From: Malachius bipustulatus | Lineage: Eukaryota > Arthropoda > Insecta > Coleoptera > Melyridae | Assembly: GCA_910589415.1 (NCBI GenBank) | Contig: OU342630.1 | Coordinates: 28,801,867 to 28,865,866 of the forward strand | Direction: 5' to 3' | DNA: 64,000 nt | Shown here: positions 11,599 to 23,790 of the stretch, in pieces | Layout of the letters: every line of letters begins with the position of its first letter | How positions within the stretch are numbered: position 1 is the first letter of the stretch | Notes under the pieces: model-generated | Databases searched by the model: none | Seen by the model: only the letters and a program-made list of their open reading frames with translations | Told to the model about the DNA's origin: nothing | Program-made: the position numbers and the translations under genes

Positions 11599-14146
11599 TA
11601 GCTAGGAATAGACGAAGCGATTTTCTGGCCGATTTGATCGCCACAAGCAAACCCGGAAGATAAATCTCTTCGTCTGTGGTAACTCAGCGCGCCATGCCAA
11701 CACCGTAGACGCCTCTGGCACGGCGTGATAGCATTTTCTGCCATAAACGAACAGACTTTTCTGCCAGACTACGCGATATGCTCACAGCAGCTCGTTTTCC
11801 CTTTTTGTTATTATTATTATACTTTGACATTATTATCAAATATTAATTGGCTTACAAAGGAAAGGTAGGTACTTGCACTCTGAGTGTAAGCGTTAAAAAA
11901 GGATTTTAGACATGGCTCGCGAACTCTTGAAATTTTCTACAGATCACGAGCCACGCAAATCCGACCGATAAATCGTGTAGTTTCCCCATAAACGTACACA
12001 TTTGCATGTGATGAGCCACTCCGACGGATAATTCGTACGATTAGCGTGGACGTTTATGGTGTGACTTGAAAAATCGGTCGACGCTGCTCGTCACGAGCAA
12101 ATCCGCCGAACTTGCTCGTGGCGATCAAATCGGCAAGCAAATCGCTTCGTCTATTCCTAGCTAATAGCTAGGAATAGACGAAGCGATTTGCTGGCCGATT
12201 TGATCCTCACGAGCAAACCCGGAAGATAAATCTCTTCGTCTGTGGTAACTCATCGCGCCATGCCAAGAGCCATGCCAGCACCGTAGACGCCTCTGGCACG
12301 GCTTGATAGTATTTTTTGCCATAAACGAACAGACTTTTCTGTCAAACTAGCGCGATACGCAATACGCTCACAGCAGCTCGTTTTCCCTTTTTGCTATTAT
12401 TATTATCCTGTGACATTATTATCAAATATTGTAAAAATTATTTTCACTAACTACAACTAGGTAGGTACTTGCACTCTGAGTATAAGCGTTAAAAAAGGAT
12501 TTTAGGCATGGCTCGCGACCTCTTAAAATTTTCTACAGATCACGAGCCACGCAAATCCGACAGATAAATCGTGTAGTTTCCCCATAAACGTACACATTTG
12601 CATGTGATGAGCCACTCCGACGGATAATTCGTACGATTAGCGTGGACGTTTATGGTGTGACTTGAAAAATCTGTCGACGCTGCTCGTCACGAGCAAATCC
12701 GCCGAATTTGCTCGTTTAGCTCGAATAGCTAGGAATAGACGAAGCGATTCGCTGGCCGATTTGATCGCCACGATCAAACCTGGAAGATAAACCTCTTCGT
12801 TTGTGGTAACTCAGCGCGCCATGCCAAGAGCCATGCCAGCACCGTAGACGCCTCTGGCATGGCTTGATAGTATTTTTTGCCATAAACGAACAGACTTTTC
12901 TGTCAGACTAGCGCGATACGCGATACGCTCACAGCAGATCGTTTTCCCTTTTTGTTATTATTATTATACTTTGACATTATTATCAAATATTAATTAGCTT
13001 AAAAATACCGCGTAAATACCGCACTCTGAGTGTAAGCGTCAAAAAAGGATTTTAGGCATGGTTCGCGACCTCTTGAAATTTTCTACAGATCACGAGCCAC
13101 GCAAATCCGACCGATAAATCGTGTAGTTTCCCCATAAACGTACACATTTGCATGTGATGAGCCACTCCGACGGATAATTCGTACGATTAGCGTGGACGTT
13201 TATGGTGTGACTTGAAAAATCGGTCGACGCTGCTCGCCACGAGCAAATCCGCCGACTTTGCTCTTGGCGATCAAATCGGCCAGCAAATCGCTCCGTCTAT
13301 TCCTAGCTAATAGCTAGGAATAGACGAAGCGATTTGATCGCCACGAGCAAACCCGGAAGATAGATCTCTTCGTCTGTGGTAACTCAGCGCGCCATGCCAA
13401 GAGCCATGCCAGAACCGTCGACGCCTCTGGCACGGCTTGATAGTATTTTCTGCCATAAACGAACAGACTTTTCTGCCAGACTAGCGCGATAAGCGATACG
13501 CTCACAGCAGCTCGTTTTCCCTTTTTGTTATTATTATTATACTTTGACATTATTATCAAATATTAATTAGCTTAAAAATACTGCGTAAAAATAATTTTCA
13601 CTAACTACAACTAGGTATAAGCGTTAAAAAGGATTTTAGGCATGGCTCGCGGCCTCTACAGACCACGAGCCATGCAAATCCGACCGATAAGTCGTGTAGT
13701 TTCCCCATAAACGTACACAGTTGCATGTGATGAGCCACTCCGACGGATAATTCGTACGATTAGCGTGGACGTTTATGGTGTGACTTGAAAAATCTGTCGA
13801 CGCTGCTCGCCACGAGCAAATCCGCCGAATTTGCTCGTGGCGATCAAATCGGTAAGCAAATCGCTTCGTCTATTCCTAGCTAATTAGCTATAGCTAGGAA
13901 TAGACGAAGCGATTTGCTAGACGAAGCAAGAAATCTGCTGTGAGCGTATTGCGTATCGCGCTAGTTTGACAGAAAAGTCTGTTCGTTTATGGCAAAAAAT
14001 ACTATCAAGCCGTGCCAGAGGCGTCTACGGTGCTGGCATGGCTCTTGGCATGGCGCGATGAGTTACCACAGACGAAGAGATTTATCTTCCGGGTTTGCTC
14101 GTGAGGATCAAATCGGCCAGCAAATCGCTTCGTCTATTCCTAGCTA
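11599..14146. repeat. Array of five ~570-bp TIR elements
   Basis: Five copies lie end to end: 11599-12163, 12165-12725 (right terminus lost), 12726-13309, 13311-13882 and a shortened inverted copy at 13891-14146. Complete copies begin TAGCTAGGAATAGACGAAG and end with its mirror, CTTCGTCTATTCCTAGCTA. The first four share one orientation; the fifth is inverted and lacks about half its interior. Shared internal words include CCCATAAACGTACACATTTG and a 12-bp stem CCACGAGCAAAT/ATTTGCTCGTGG. Units are separated by only 0-8 bases (TAA-like spacers). No coding capacity is seen, so they are non-autonomous. Confidence 0.85.
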
Positions 14147-14469
14147 TTAACTTGTCTTACAAAATAATTTGTTTTTGAAAAGTTATAAACAATTTTATGT
14201 CGTTGATCTATTGTATTTATGCCATTTGGCTGATGCAATAATATCTAATGGATTTAGGTAGGATGAAGCGCGTATGGCACAATTTTGGTACGAATGTCAT
14301 AGTGTAAGTACTGCATATAATTCAGTAAGTGTCTCCCAGCGAGGAAAATAAATCCGTTTTGTCTGTTCTTATAGTAAAATATTTGCTATTTTAGCCGCAG
14401 TTGTAAAGATCTGGTAAGTAATACTACCTTATAATTTTGATTTAGTTTTCTGAGACTGCTCAAAACTTT

Positions 14470-15520
14470 TCTGAATGTATTTGTATTTTTATCTTTGAGG
14501 GTGACCAAGTCACTGCGACCTAAAAGATCTATTGTATCCCCTCTACTGTGCTTCGCCTGGTGTGGAATCCCTTTAGTGAAGCACCCTCTCCAAGTCCGTT
14601 TCCTTGAGAAACTTCAGGATTTTGAGAGGTGGGGTAAGTTCCCTCCCTCTAGCTGGTGGTGGCCCAGAACATTACTTTTTTTGAGTTCTATCGCATCACA
14701 GTTGAGCAGCAGGTGACGTGGTGTCTCGTCTCTTTTCCCGCAGAATCTGCAGACGCCGTTCTCTTCTATGCCTAACTTCCTCAAATGTTCCTTGAGCTTG
14801 CAATGTCCCGTTAGGAATCCCGTCAGTGTTCTGAGACGTTCCTTGCCTTTTCAACCGAGAGAGGTCGAAATGGGTTTCTCTCAGTTTTTCTTCTTCCTTT
14901 TGGAGTTCTGCCTTGAAGAAAGTATCTTCGAAGCCACAGTTCTGGTCCTATGAAGAGTGTCGACGCTCCTTTTCCTGCCATTGAGTGGGCACGTTCGTTT
15001 CCCTCGATTCCGAAATGGCCCGGTATCCACTTGAGGTGAATTTTATTTTCCTTGCCTAATTCGTTAAGTTTTCCTAGGCACTCCCAAGCCATATTGGAGC
15101 TCATGATCGAAGAGCTCAGCGTCTTTATGGCTGCTTGACTATCCGTCAATATTTCTATTTCTTTGTTTTTATTTCCTGTTGAGGTTTATTTGGGCACATA
15201 CTTCTATTTCGTGCAATTTCGCTTGTAGTATGGTTGGGGATTTTCCCATTGGTTTGGAGTACCTACATGGTGCGTGGCCCATAGATTCCTGCCCCGGTTC
15301 CCTCGAATGTTTTAGAGCCGTCTGTGTACCATTTGATCGTACCTTCTTTGAGAGTTCAGTTGGAGGTGTTGTTCCATTCCTCTTTCGTAGACAGTTTCGT
15401 GATGAAGTTTCTCTCGAAACTGAATTTCTTAACAGTTCTGTCGTTTGGTAGTGTCAGGAGCCCCTCACAGCCATCCAACAAGACACACTGTCTTTGGAAA
15501 ATCAGGTTCTTCAGGAAATA
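14470..15520 (-). pseudogene. LINE remnant: RNase H domain and 3' zinc motif
   Basis: On the minus strand the reading runs through an RNase H domain. WYTDGSKTFEGTGAGIYGP (about 15320) carries the first catalytic Asp. MTDSQAAIKTL at 15149 carries the third acidic site. KWIPGHFGIEGNERAH (about 15030) is the typical H-loop of insect LINE RNase H. Further on, GVCRFCGKRDETPRHLLLNC (about 14750) is the CCHC-like motif found at the end of R1/I/Jockey-type ORF2. Frameshifts and stops break it and no reverse transcriptase is seen upstream. The 324 bp between the TIR array and this relic hold nothing I recognise. Confidence 0.75.
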
Positions 15521-15639
15521 GACTTAAATGATGATAACTCCCAAACCATCAATTTTCCGATCACACATATAGGGGTTAGATCGATGCGTTTTTAGGTCCT
15601 CTATCACCCTGCTTCGTTTGATCCATCATGACTCTATCA

Positions 15640-15745
15640 CCCTGTATAAGGCGATTCAGTGGTAAGTACCATAAATTGAGGGACGTGTAGATACAGCTAA
15701 AATAAAAATAAAATTCAAATAAATTTCTGAAAATATATTTTAACC
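15640..15745. repeat. Dispersed repeat, copy A
   Basis: GCGATTCAGTGGTAAGTACC and the following ~90 bp resemble 26212-26298 (GTGATTCAGTAGTATGTACC...). The alignment runs to the bases where the DUF7869-type transposon sits at 26299. This copy therefore gives a view of the uninterrupted site (AAAATATATTTTAACC). Confidence 0.6.
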
Positions 15746-15839
15746 GGGATATGTACACTGTTATTTATTTATTGTATTTTTCTAAAGAATGGACTAATAA
15801 TTCGGAATTTTCGTAAACAGATTTTCTATTTAATAAGCA

Positions 15840-15960
15840 GTGTATTTGGAAAAATTGTGGGTAAAACCGAAGCACCCAGTGGCGTAGAATCCGGGGTCAC
15901 ATGACGCCTTTTGTTCGGAAAAAAATTCTGAACTGTTTTTTTTTTTAATTTTTTTTATTG
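15840..15960. repeat. Dispersed repeat, copy B
   Basis: The stretch containing CACCCAGTGGCGTAGAATCC resembles 25560-25645 (TACCCAGTAGCGTAGAATCC) over about 85 bp. The family is unknown and no coding capacity is seen. Confidence 0.6.
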
Positions 15961-18111
15961 TTTTTTCGGAATGCTAGATTAAATTGCTATAAAAACCGCA
16001 TACTTATAAAATTTCGATGGGTTTTCGAGAAGAATTCAAATGTAGTGTTTTTATTTTTCAGATTTTTTTTTATTTTTATTGTTTTTATTTAACAGTCTAA
16101 GAACTCCAAGATAAGGACCATAAGTTTAGTTTTTCATTCAGTTTCAGTTTTTTTTTCAAAAACTATCGAAGATATCCTAATTTTTTTCACCGATTGTTAT
16201 TGAGCTTTAAATTTAGCAGCTTTACCCCTATTTAACCGAATTCGTAACTCTTCTAATTTCCGAGATCCCAATGATGTAGCTCTAATTTGACTCACCCTGT
16301 GTACATATTCCTCTAACACAATGCTTAAATGAGGCCATCCTTGGAGTGCTGTTCACATGTTTGGAGCTCAGCTCCTAAGCATACGCCAAGATTACTTGAC
16401 TCCATCCCGAAAAGAGCCATTCACTTGATCGGCGACCTGACTTTGACTTCAAATTTTCTTTCACATTCTTTCCTGATTACGCAGTGGTAATAATCTTCAA
16501 ATTGAGCCTTGAGCCTATATTGAACATTGATATGTTGAAGCCGAAATAGTATTTTGGTTAACTGGCCTTCTCTGTCTTTACATCACCAGAGGACCATCAT
16601 TATTCCATTCATCTATTTTTCATTTTAGAATTTAGAGAAAGGTTTCTAGGAAAGGAATTTAGGAAAAAGAAAGGAATTTAGGACAACAGAAAATAAAACA
16701 CACTACACGAGACTTATTAATGAAACAAAATATATTACAGTTATCAATATAACAATTATTATTTTATACAAGATATAAAAACTATGTACAAAATTATACA
16801 ACTCGATCACAATAATTATCCAACTTTCACCTACGATACCGCTCAGTTATTATTGTGATTTACTCGTGGCCCCCAGTTGAGTTTGTGACGGGACTTTTTA
16901 CTCTTACTTGCAGTTTTTCCCTAAAGTGTAAAGTGAAACATTAATTAGGTTTATATTCGTTCTTGTGGGCCACGGATTAGGAAAGTAACCTAGACTGAAT
17001 TTTTATTTTATCAAACAACTCTGATTAATAAAAGGCGATGTAAATGATACTTCCAAAGTCAGTCTAGGTTATTTATTAATTAGTTATAAACATCCTTGGT
17101 TATTAACACCCCAACACCTTCCAAAAGTTTAAAAGTTTAGATACACTAATTCATTTCATAAACTTCAATTTATCAAGACGATGATGGATCGCAAAATAAA
17201 ATAACCAACCTTATTTTTAATTCTAATAAGTATTCGCCATAAATCTTCATTTCATATCAGGAAATCAATAAAAACCTATCACAGTGTAAGTTGCTGCTCG
17301 GAGACTTTTATCTAGGTACTTAAGACCAATAGCATTATTTTTCGATCCATACATCCTCTAATACATTAGATTAACATTAGAAATTTTATAGTGATGCAGA
17401 AGTAAGCAAGCCATGAAAAATGTCGAACATGTCTATGATTGGGCTGCCGTTTTGATCACCAACTGGATAAAAAAGAAATGAACCGAACAATGCTAATGTT
17501 GATTAACCCACATTAACTGTTTTTATTTTGAAAACGAGCATGAACGAATTTACTTATAATTAAAAACCACCTCTAGCATAAAGTGTTATTGCAAATGTTC
17601 AATAAAAAAATAATCTTAAAATTAGGGGGGAAAATGTTTAAATTATTTGCAGTAAAAATACACTATTAGGAATAAATACAGTGTTTCAAGCTTATAACGG
17701 GTTTTGCTTTCCAAATACATTACTTCGGTCTACAAGACATTACTGGGTGTTGAAAAATGCTCTTCTAATGAACAATTATTGTTACAACTTTTTAGGACAT
17801 CCCAAATCTAATGTTATCTTTTTTATGTAGGTAACATTCCCATACAATTTTCATATCTACTACTTACTCAGAGACGGGTGAGAGATCTGTACGCAGTTCA
17901 TAATATCAACAATAGTATCATAATACCAACAGTAGTATTTCTTTTCTTGGAAGTCAATTTTTAAAATCATTCGGACATCGCAAAAAATCGTGACCATAAT
18001 CGTTATTAAGGAAATAGGATAACAGTATTTTCAAAATCAACTCAAATTCTGCTACAAAAGAATATAATTGTGGTTATACTATTCAAAACCACAAACAAAA
18101 ATTAAAACTTC
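15961..18111. other. Non-coding stretch upstream of the LTR nest
   Basis: No gene is supported. There is a small inverted pair TAACCTAGACTGA (about 16986) and TCAGTCTAGGTTA (ending about 17071) that may be an 86-bp MITE. Another pair, TCACAATAAT / ATTATTGTGA, spans 16808-16858. The rest is AT-rich and unassigned. Confidence 0.4.
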
Positions 18112-18343
18112 TGTTGATGAGCTATTTCTTATGGTTGTTTGTTTACTATATGAACATCTGTCGATGTCAGCTGTCAATTGACATTGCGAATGTAATAGAC
18201 AAAATAAAATAGAATAGAATTAATCAATCCCATGAAGGTTTATGTTCGTGTTTCGGAAATATAAAAACTTATGTTACGTTATTTTATATAAATAAACAAC
18301 TTGAAAACTAATTGATTATTTCACTGGAAACCTCAAATTAACA
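18112..18343 (+). repeat. Probable 5' LTR of Copia relic 1
   Basis: A segment starting TGTTGATGAG and ending AAATTAACA lies directly before a Copia-type primer binding site and 135 bp before a Copia gag frame. TATATAAATAAA near 18287 could serve as promoter or polyadenylation signal. The boundaries follow the TG...CA rule. No matching 3' copy was found, so the limits are inferred. Confidence 0.55.
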
Positions 18344-18357
18344 GGTTATGGGCCCAG
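18344..18357 (+). other. Primer binding site of Copia relic 1
   Basis: GGTTATGGGCCCAG immediately follows the putative LTR. Copia-type elements prime from an internal part of initiator tRNA-Met, and this word matches that site as I know it. Confidence 0.7.
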
Positions 18358-18477
18358 TAATACGGGAAATCCAGGGATTGTGAAATATTCGAAGGAAACG
18401 TTTTTCAAGTGTGATTTAAAGGTTACGTGGAAGCGTGGTAATTAACGTGGTGGAAAAGTTTAAGAAGAAACACAAAA

Positions 18478-20570
18478 ATGGCATTTTTGTCGATAAGCAG
18501 TACAATTACATCTGCAAAACCTTTTGATGGTTCCGGATTTGGAAACTGGGAATTCCGCATGAAACTATTATTGGAACACTATGAAGCCTTAACGGTAATA
18601 ACTGAAGAGACCCCAAAAGAGCCTGAAAAGTTGGAAGCTTGGAATAAAAAGGATCTCAAAGCAAGAAATCTAATAGTTCAGTGTTTCGGAGACAACACTT
18701 TGGAAATGATTAAAGAAAAGAAGAGAGCCAAGGAAATCATGGAAACCTTGAGTGGAACCTATAAAAAGAGTGGTCTTGCAATGCAAATACAATTGCAGAC
18801 CAAACTTAGAAACATGAGATTTTCAAGTAATAACTCATTGAATAATTTTATGATAGAGTTTGAGAAAACTGCCCTTGAGTTGAAAAGTTGTGGTGTTAGT
18901 ATAAATGAAACGGAAATAATAAGTCAGCTCCTATCTGCAATGCCTGAATCGTATCAAACAGTCACTACAGTAATCGACATTTATTTTTGCCAAAATCAAA
19001 ATACAGTAACCCTAGATTTTGTGAAGAGTAAGCTCTTGTTTGAAGAAGCCAGACCAAATAAAGATCGGAGTCAAGATACTGGACATGCTTTCGGGGCGCA
19101 GAAAAAGAATAACTTTCAGAAAAATTAATTTCCCTTCAGATGTTACAAATGTGGTTTGAAAGGATATAAAAAGTCTGATTGCCGTAAAAACATGAACTAC
19201 CAAAACAGTCAGTACAATAAAAATGCCAACGTCGCTGAACACAATGATGAGGTTGCTTTTATAAGTTGTTTATCATGTGACAAGAATGAAAATCTAATGA
19301 AGAAGGTAGATTTCCTTGTAGATAGTGGGGCAACGAAGAACTTAATAACAAAAGAACTAGAAAATTATCTCACTGAAAGTCGAGAAGTAAATTATGCAAT
19401 TAAAGTCGCAAAACAGGGAGTAGGTATCTGCTACAGCGATTTTAGAAGGCACTCTTAAATTGGAAACTGAACAGGGGCAAAAATTGAAGCTAGAAAATAG
19501 GCTAGTTTGTGAAAATTTAACACACAATTTACTGTCAGTTAAGAAAATTGAAAGAAAAGGTGCAAAAATAATATTTGAAAAAGGACTGATATCAGTAAGA
19601 ATGAGCAATAAAGAATTGGTCTCAGGAGAGTTGAGAAATAACTTGTACATTGTAAAGTTTGTATTACCAGAAATGTATGCAAATATAATGATGGAAGAAA
19701 AAGACATTCTGCATAGAAGAATGGGTCACTCTTCGAAGTATCCTTCCTCCAAGATTTGCGAGGTATGTTTGTAAGGAGGAAAACAGACAAGGAAACCTTT
19801 TAAAAATTTACCTGAGGAAAGGCAAGCAAAGAATATCATTGAAGTTATTTCAAGTGATGTGTGTGGACCAATAAATCCTATGTCACATAATGGTACGAGA
19901 TACTTTGTTACTTTTATCGATAATTTTTCACATTTCTCTGTTGTGTATTTTGTTAAAAACAAAAGTGAAGTATGTCAAAAATTCAGAGAATACCTAACCA
20001 TGATTGAAAATAAATTTAAGACACTCTCAGAAAGGTTACGATGTGATAATGGGGGTGAGTATGTCTCACATGCATTTAAAAACTTCTGCAGGCGTAAAGG
20101 TATAAAATTGGAATATACGATACCGAGAACTCCAGAACAGAACGGTGTTGTAGAGAGATTTAATAGAACGGTCTTAGAAAAAGCTAGATGCTTGATTTTT
20201 GAGACAGGAATGAATAAAGCTTTTTGGGAAGAGTCGGTAGCTACAGCAGCCTATCGTACCCCAACTTCAACACTGTCGGACAACAAAACTCCAGCTGACC
20301 TGTGGCATAATCAAAGACCGAATCTTGACAAAATTAAAGTATTTGGCTGTAAGTACATCGTATGTGCACATTCCAGCTGAGAACAGGAAAGGAAAATTAG
20401 ATCCAAGAAGTAAGAAAATGTTGTTAGTTGGTTATACCGATAACGGTTATCGTTTTTTACATATTAGAGGTGCTCTTGGTCAAAAGCCCCAACGTGAATC
20501 GTTTTCGAGAAAAATAGCATTTTATGAAAATCAATTATTGAAAAAAGTTTTTTTACAAACTGGGTAAATA
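18478..20570 (+). pseudogene. Copia (Ty1-type) retrotransposon relic 1: gag, protease, integrase
   Basis: The frame from ATG 18478 gives a Copia gag (216 aa, including FDGSGFGNWEFRMKLLLEHY), ended by an in-frame TAA. After the stop comes a zinc knuckle, CYKCGLKGYKKSDC, whose usual His is replaced by Tyr. Next are an aspartic protease active site FLVDSGATKNLI (about 19311) and, after a frameshift near 19445, a GAG-pre-integrase segment. After another stop (19772-19774) the integrase follows, with catalytic residues in SSDVCGP, RCDNGGEY and PEQNGVVERFNR. A frameshift near 20345 precedes the last Copia-like residues (DPRSKKMLLVGYTDNGYRF). Reverse transcriptase and RNase H are missing. At about 20570 the sequence changes to Gypsy-type gag. 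Confidence 0.85.
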
Positions 20571-20574
20571 ATAC

Positions 20575-21880
20575 TAATTTATTCGGTCCGCCTGATATAA
20601 TCTTGAAGATACAGAGCAGATTGCTGGAAACCCAAAACCTCACCTTCGATAGGGCACTGAAAATTGCCATGAGCATGGAACTTTCAGCAAGAGATGCAGC
20701 TCCACTATATAATCGGCAATCGCTCTGGTCAGATTGGTGCAGTTTCAGTCAAGGACAAGAAGAAATTCACAAATAATAAAACAGTAAATTATACTAAAAA
20801 ATCAACGGGATAATCAAAAATCTTGTTTCAGATGCGATTCTTCAAGCCATATGGCAAACAAATGTGATACGAAGGATGTCATTTGTAATTTTTGTGGCAC
20901 AAAAGGTCATTTGAAAATTGTTCGAGAAAGAATAAGGGCATGAAGGAAAAGGTAAATTTACTGGATATGCATGCAGATACTGGTAAATTCATGTTAAAAG
21001 TATTTTTAAATGAAGTTCCGGTAGAAATGGAGCTAGATAGTGGTGCAACTGTCTCTCTAAGGGGTGCTAAACAATTTGAGGGATTATTTCCAAATGCAGA
21101 GATCAAAAGATCTTAAATTAAATTGATATCATATTGCCAGCGTTCTATTCACGTCATAGGGGTGACAGGAGTACTTGTTAGGTCGGGTGAAATACAAATA
21201 ATGCTGCCACTTCATATAGTTTCGGACAAGAGCGAAACATTAATTGGGAGAAATTGGATAAGGGAGTTGAAATTACAGATTCCTGTTGAGAATCTTGAAA
21301 TTAATGCGGTGCGAAATTCTGTACGCTTTGAAATTGAAAAGCTGATAAAAAGATTTGGCCCAGTTTTTAACGGTACAGTAGGAAAAATTAACGGAATTCA
21401 AGCTTAAGAATAAAGGATAATGTGACACCGGTATTTGTTAAGGCAAGACCAGTACCCTTTGTTTATATACCTTGTATACCTTGTGTTTCAGTTTCTCTTG
21501 ATGATATCAAAATTACGGGGCCGAATGATGCATCTCACTTGCAGAGTCTTAAATTAGTCCTAGAGAGACTACACAAATTCAATTTGAAAATTAATTTGGA
21601 CAAGAGCACCTTCTTTGCAGATCAAATTGAGTATTGCGAGTATTTAATTGATAAACAAGGAGTTCATAAAGATCCAAGATTCAAGCTATTGATCAAATGC
21701 GTAGGCCGCGTAACAAAAAAGAAGTACGGGCGATGTTAGGACTTATAAATTACTACAGTAGGTTTTTGGAAGATGCAAGTACAATACTTTATCCCTTAAA
21801 TGAATTGCTTCGTTTACGATGTTCCTTTTAGATGGGACAGGAAATGTGAAGAGGCCTAAAGAAAGTGAAAGCAAGAATGA
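20575..21880 (+). pseudogene. Gypsy (Ty3-type) relic, 5' part: gag end, protease, partial RT
   Basis: The sequence opens inside a Gypsy gag (LLETQNLTFDRALKIAMSME). It then shows a zinc knuckle CFRCDSSSHMANKC and a second one that has lost its last Cys. A protease follows with ELDSGATVSL (about 21032) and then the linker before the reverse transcriptase. The RT has an internal deletion: its early part ends near 21470 and resumes just before LDDIKITGPNDASHL (about 21500), so the full YxDD core is lost. RNKKEVRAMLGLINYYSRF follows in another frame near 21710. The rest of this element continues at 23791. No 5' LTR was found. Confidence 0.8.
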
Positions 21881-21929
21881 GATCAGATGATTTTTTGATC
21901 AGATGATAAATAAAATGAAATCACAAGAC

Positions 21930-23494
21930 ATGGTTTGAAGGGTTAAAATTTGTTGATAATGAGTTTACATGCACCGATTGCATACAGGGAAAAACAACTA
22001 GAAAACCATTTGTCACACATGATACAATAACTACAACTGATGTTTTGCAACTAGTGCACATGGATTTATGTGGACCAATGAAAACACCGTCAATTGCTCA
22101 ATCAAAGTACCGGTGTTCTGGTTGATGATTATACAAGAAAGATTTTTATATATTTTTTGAAAACAAAAGATGAAGTTTTCGATAAGTTTAAAAATTTTAA
22201 ATCAGAAGTAGAAAACCAAACCAAAAAAAAAGAGGTTGTGAACACGAAGTTTGGTAACTATTTAAGAAATTGTGGAATAAAGCACGAAAAAACAGTGCCA
22301 TACAATCCAGAAGAAAATGGCGTCGCCGAAAGAACTAACAGAACCTTAATTCAGATGGTAAGGTGTATGTTAATAGATTCCAAATTGCCACAAAAGTTTT
22401 GGGCTGAAGCAGCCCAATCATGCAGTATATCTGAAGAACAGGACATTTATGAAAAATATAGAAAAAACTCCAGAAGAAAGTTCTTCAAAAAAGAAACCAA
22501 ATGTAGAGAATCTGAAGATCTTTGGTTCTTTGACTTATTATTTGATCGAAAAACAAAGTCAAAGAAAATTTGATCCAGGATCAAGAAAAGCAATATTTGT
22601 AGGTTATGACCATACTTCAAAACATTATAGAGTATACAGTGAAGAGCAAGAAACAGTAATTATTGCTAGAGATGTCAAGATAATTGAAAACCAAAAAAGT
22701 GCACGATTCTATTCCAAAATGAAGATTTTATATGGAAGCTTGTAAAGGGGAAAGTACGTCAATGAAATCTGTTGTTGAAGAATTTGATACCGAAAATGAT
22801 GAAGAAAATACAAAACATTATCCTTATCAAAAATTAATTGGGAGTTTGATGTATCTGTCACAAGGCCTGACATCACATTCGCTGTAACATATCTGAGTCA
22901 ATTTAATAATAATTTCAAAGAAAAACATTAGAGGCAGGCAAAGTTTGTATTAAGATATCTCCAACAAACTCAAAGCTTGGGAATAAAATATGAGAAGGGG
23001 CCAAAATTAATAACTGGCTATAATAGTGATTCCAGCTGGAATAATGTAGAAGATGCAAAAAGTTTTTCAGGTTATATATTCTTATTAGCAGGAGCCGCAA
23101 TAACATGGCAATGTAAGAAACAGGCAGTTGTAGAAACAGGCACTTGTGAAAGTGAATTCATATCAATGACGGATGCAGTGAAGGAATATCTATAGCTGAA
23201 AAACTGTTTGCAGAACTGAAGCAAGAGAAATATTTGGGAAGACATCTTATTTTAAAGTGCGATAATCAAGCGGCAAGAAAAATGATGGTAAATAACATGT
23301 TCCACTCCAGAACAAAGCATATTCAAAGAAAATATTTATTTATTCGAGATGAAATTGAAAGAAACAACATAAAAATTGAGTACGTGGAAACGAAGGAGAT
23401 GATCGCTGATTTTTTAACAAAGCCAGTCACTAAAGGAGTCTTAAATAAATGTAGAGTTGATTCCGGGATAAAAGAAAGTGTTATTGATGATTGA
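21930..23494 (+). pseudogene. Copia relic 2, inserted in the Gypsy relic
   Basis: The reading begins in the GAG-pre-integrase/integrase region (DCIQGKTTRKPF, then LVHMDLCGPM with the first Asp, about 22060). The second catalytic Asp region is deleted; PYNPEENGVAERTNRTL carries the Glu. After a frameshift near 22440 there is the end of the integrase region. The reverse transcriptase is missing. A Copia RNase H follows (YPYQKLIGSLMYLSQG, then CESEFISMTDAVKEYL, then LKCDNQAARKMM) up to stop codon 23494. A polypurine run (AAAATGGGAGGAA) and an LTR come next. The element is dead: large deletions, frameshifts and stops. Confidence 0.85.
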
Positions 23495-23519
23495 ACTTTA
23501 ATATTTAAAATGGGAGGAA

Positions 23520-23790
23520 TGTTGTTTTTATTTTCAAATATTTGAGTTACAATGCATTATGAATGGGAATTCATTTTTGTTAGGTTTGTTTATTATCTTC
23601 AGTTGGTAGTAAGTAGTCACTAGAATTAAAAAAAGAAGAGTTTGTTGGTTGTAAAAGAAATCAAGATGGCCGTTGATTCGATAGTCGAGAATTGAGATGA
23701 TTGTGTACTTTGTTACTTTATTTTTATTATTAATAAACCGTTATTATTCTTCAGATTGATGTGTAATAATTATTAAAGAATTCATCATCA
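23520..23790 (+). repeat. 3' LTR of Copia relic 2
   Basis: TGTTGTTTTTATTTTC starts right after the polypurine tract. Gypsy-type protein sequence (VIPKNLRELV) resumes at 23791, so the LTR must end at or before 23790 (ends ...TCATCA). AATAAA near 23742 is a plausible polyadenylation signal. No 5' LTR of this copy remains. Confidence 0.65.

Noticed and set aside
14823..15149. Independent host ribonuclease H gene
   Set aside because: The domain is followed by the CCHC motif typical of LINE ORF2 ends and is interrupted by stops, so it is a retroelement remnant.
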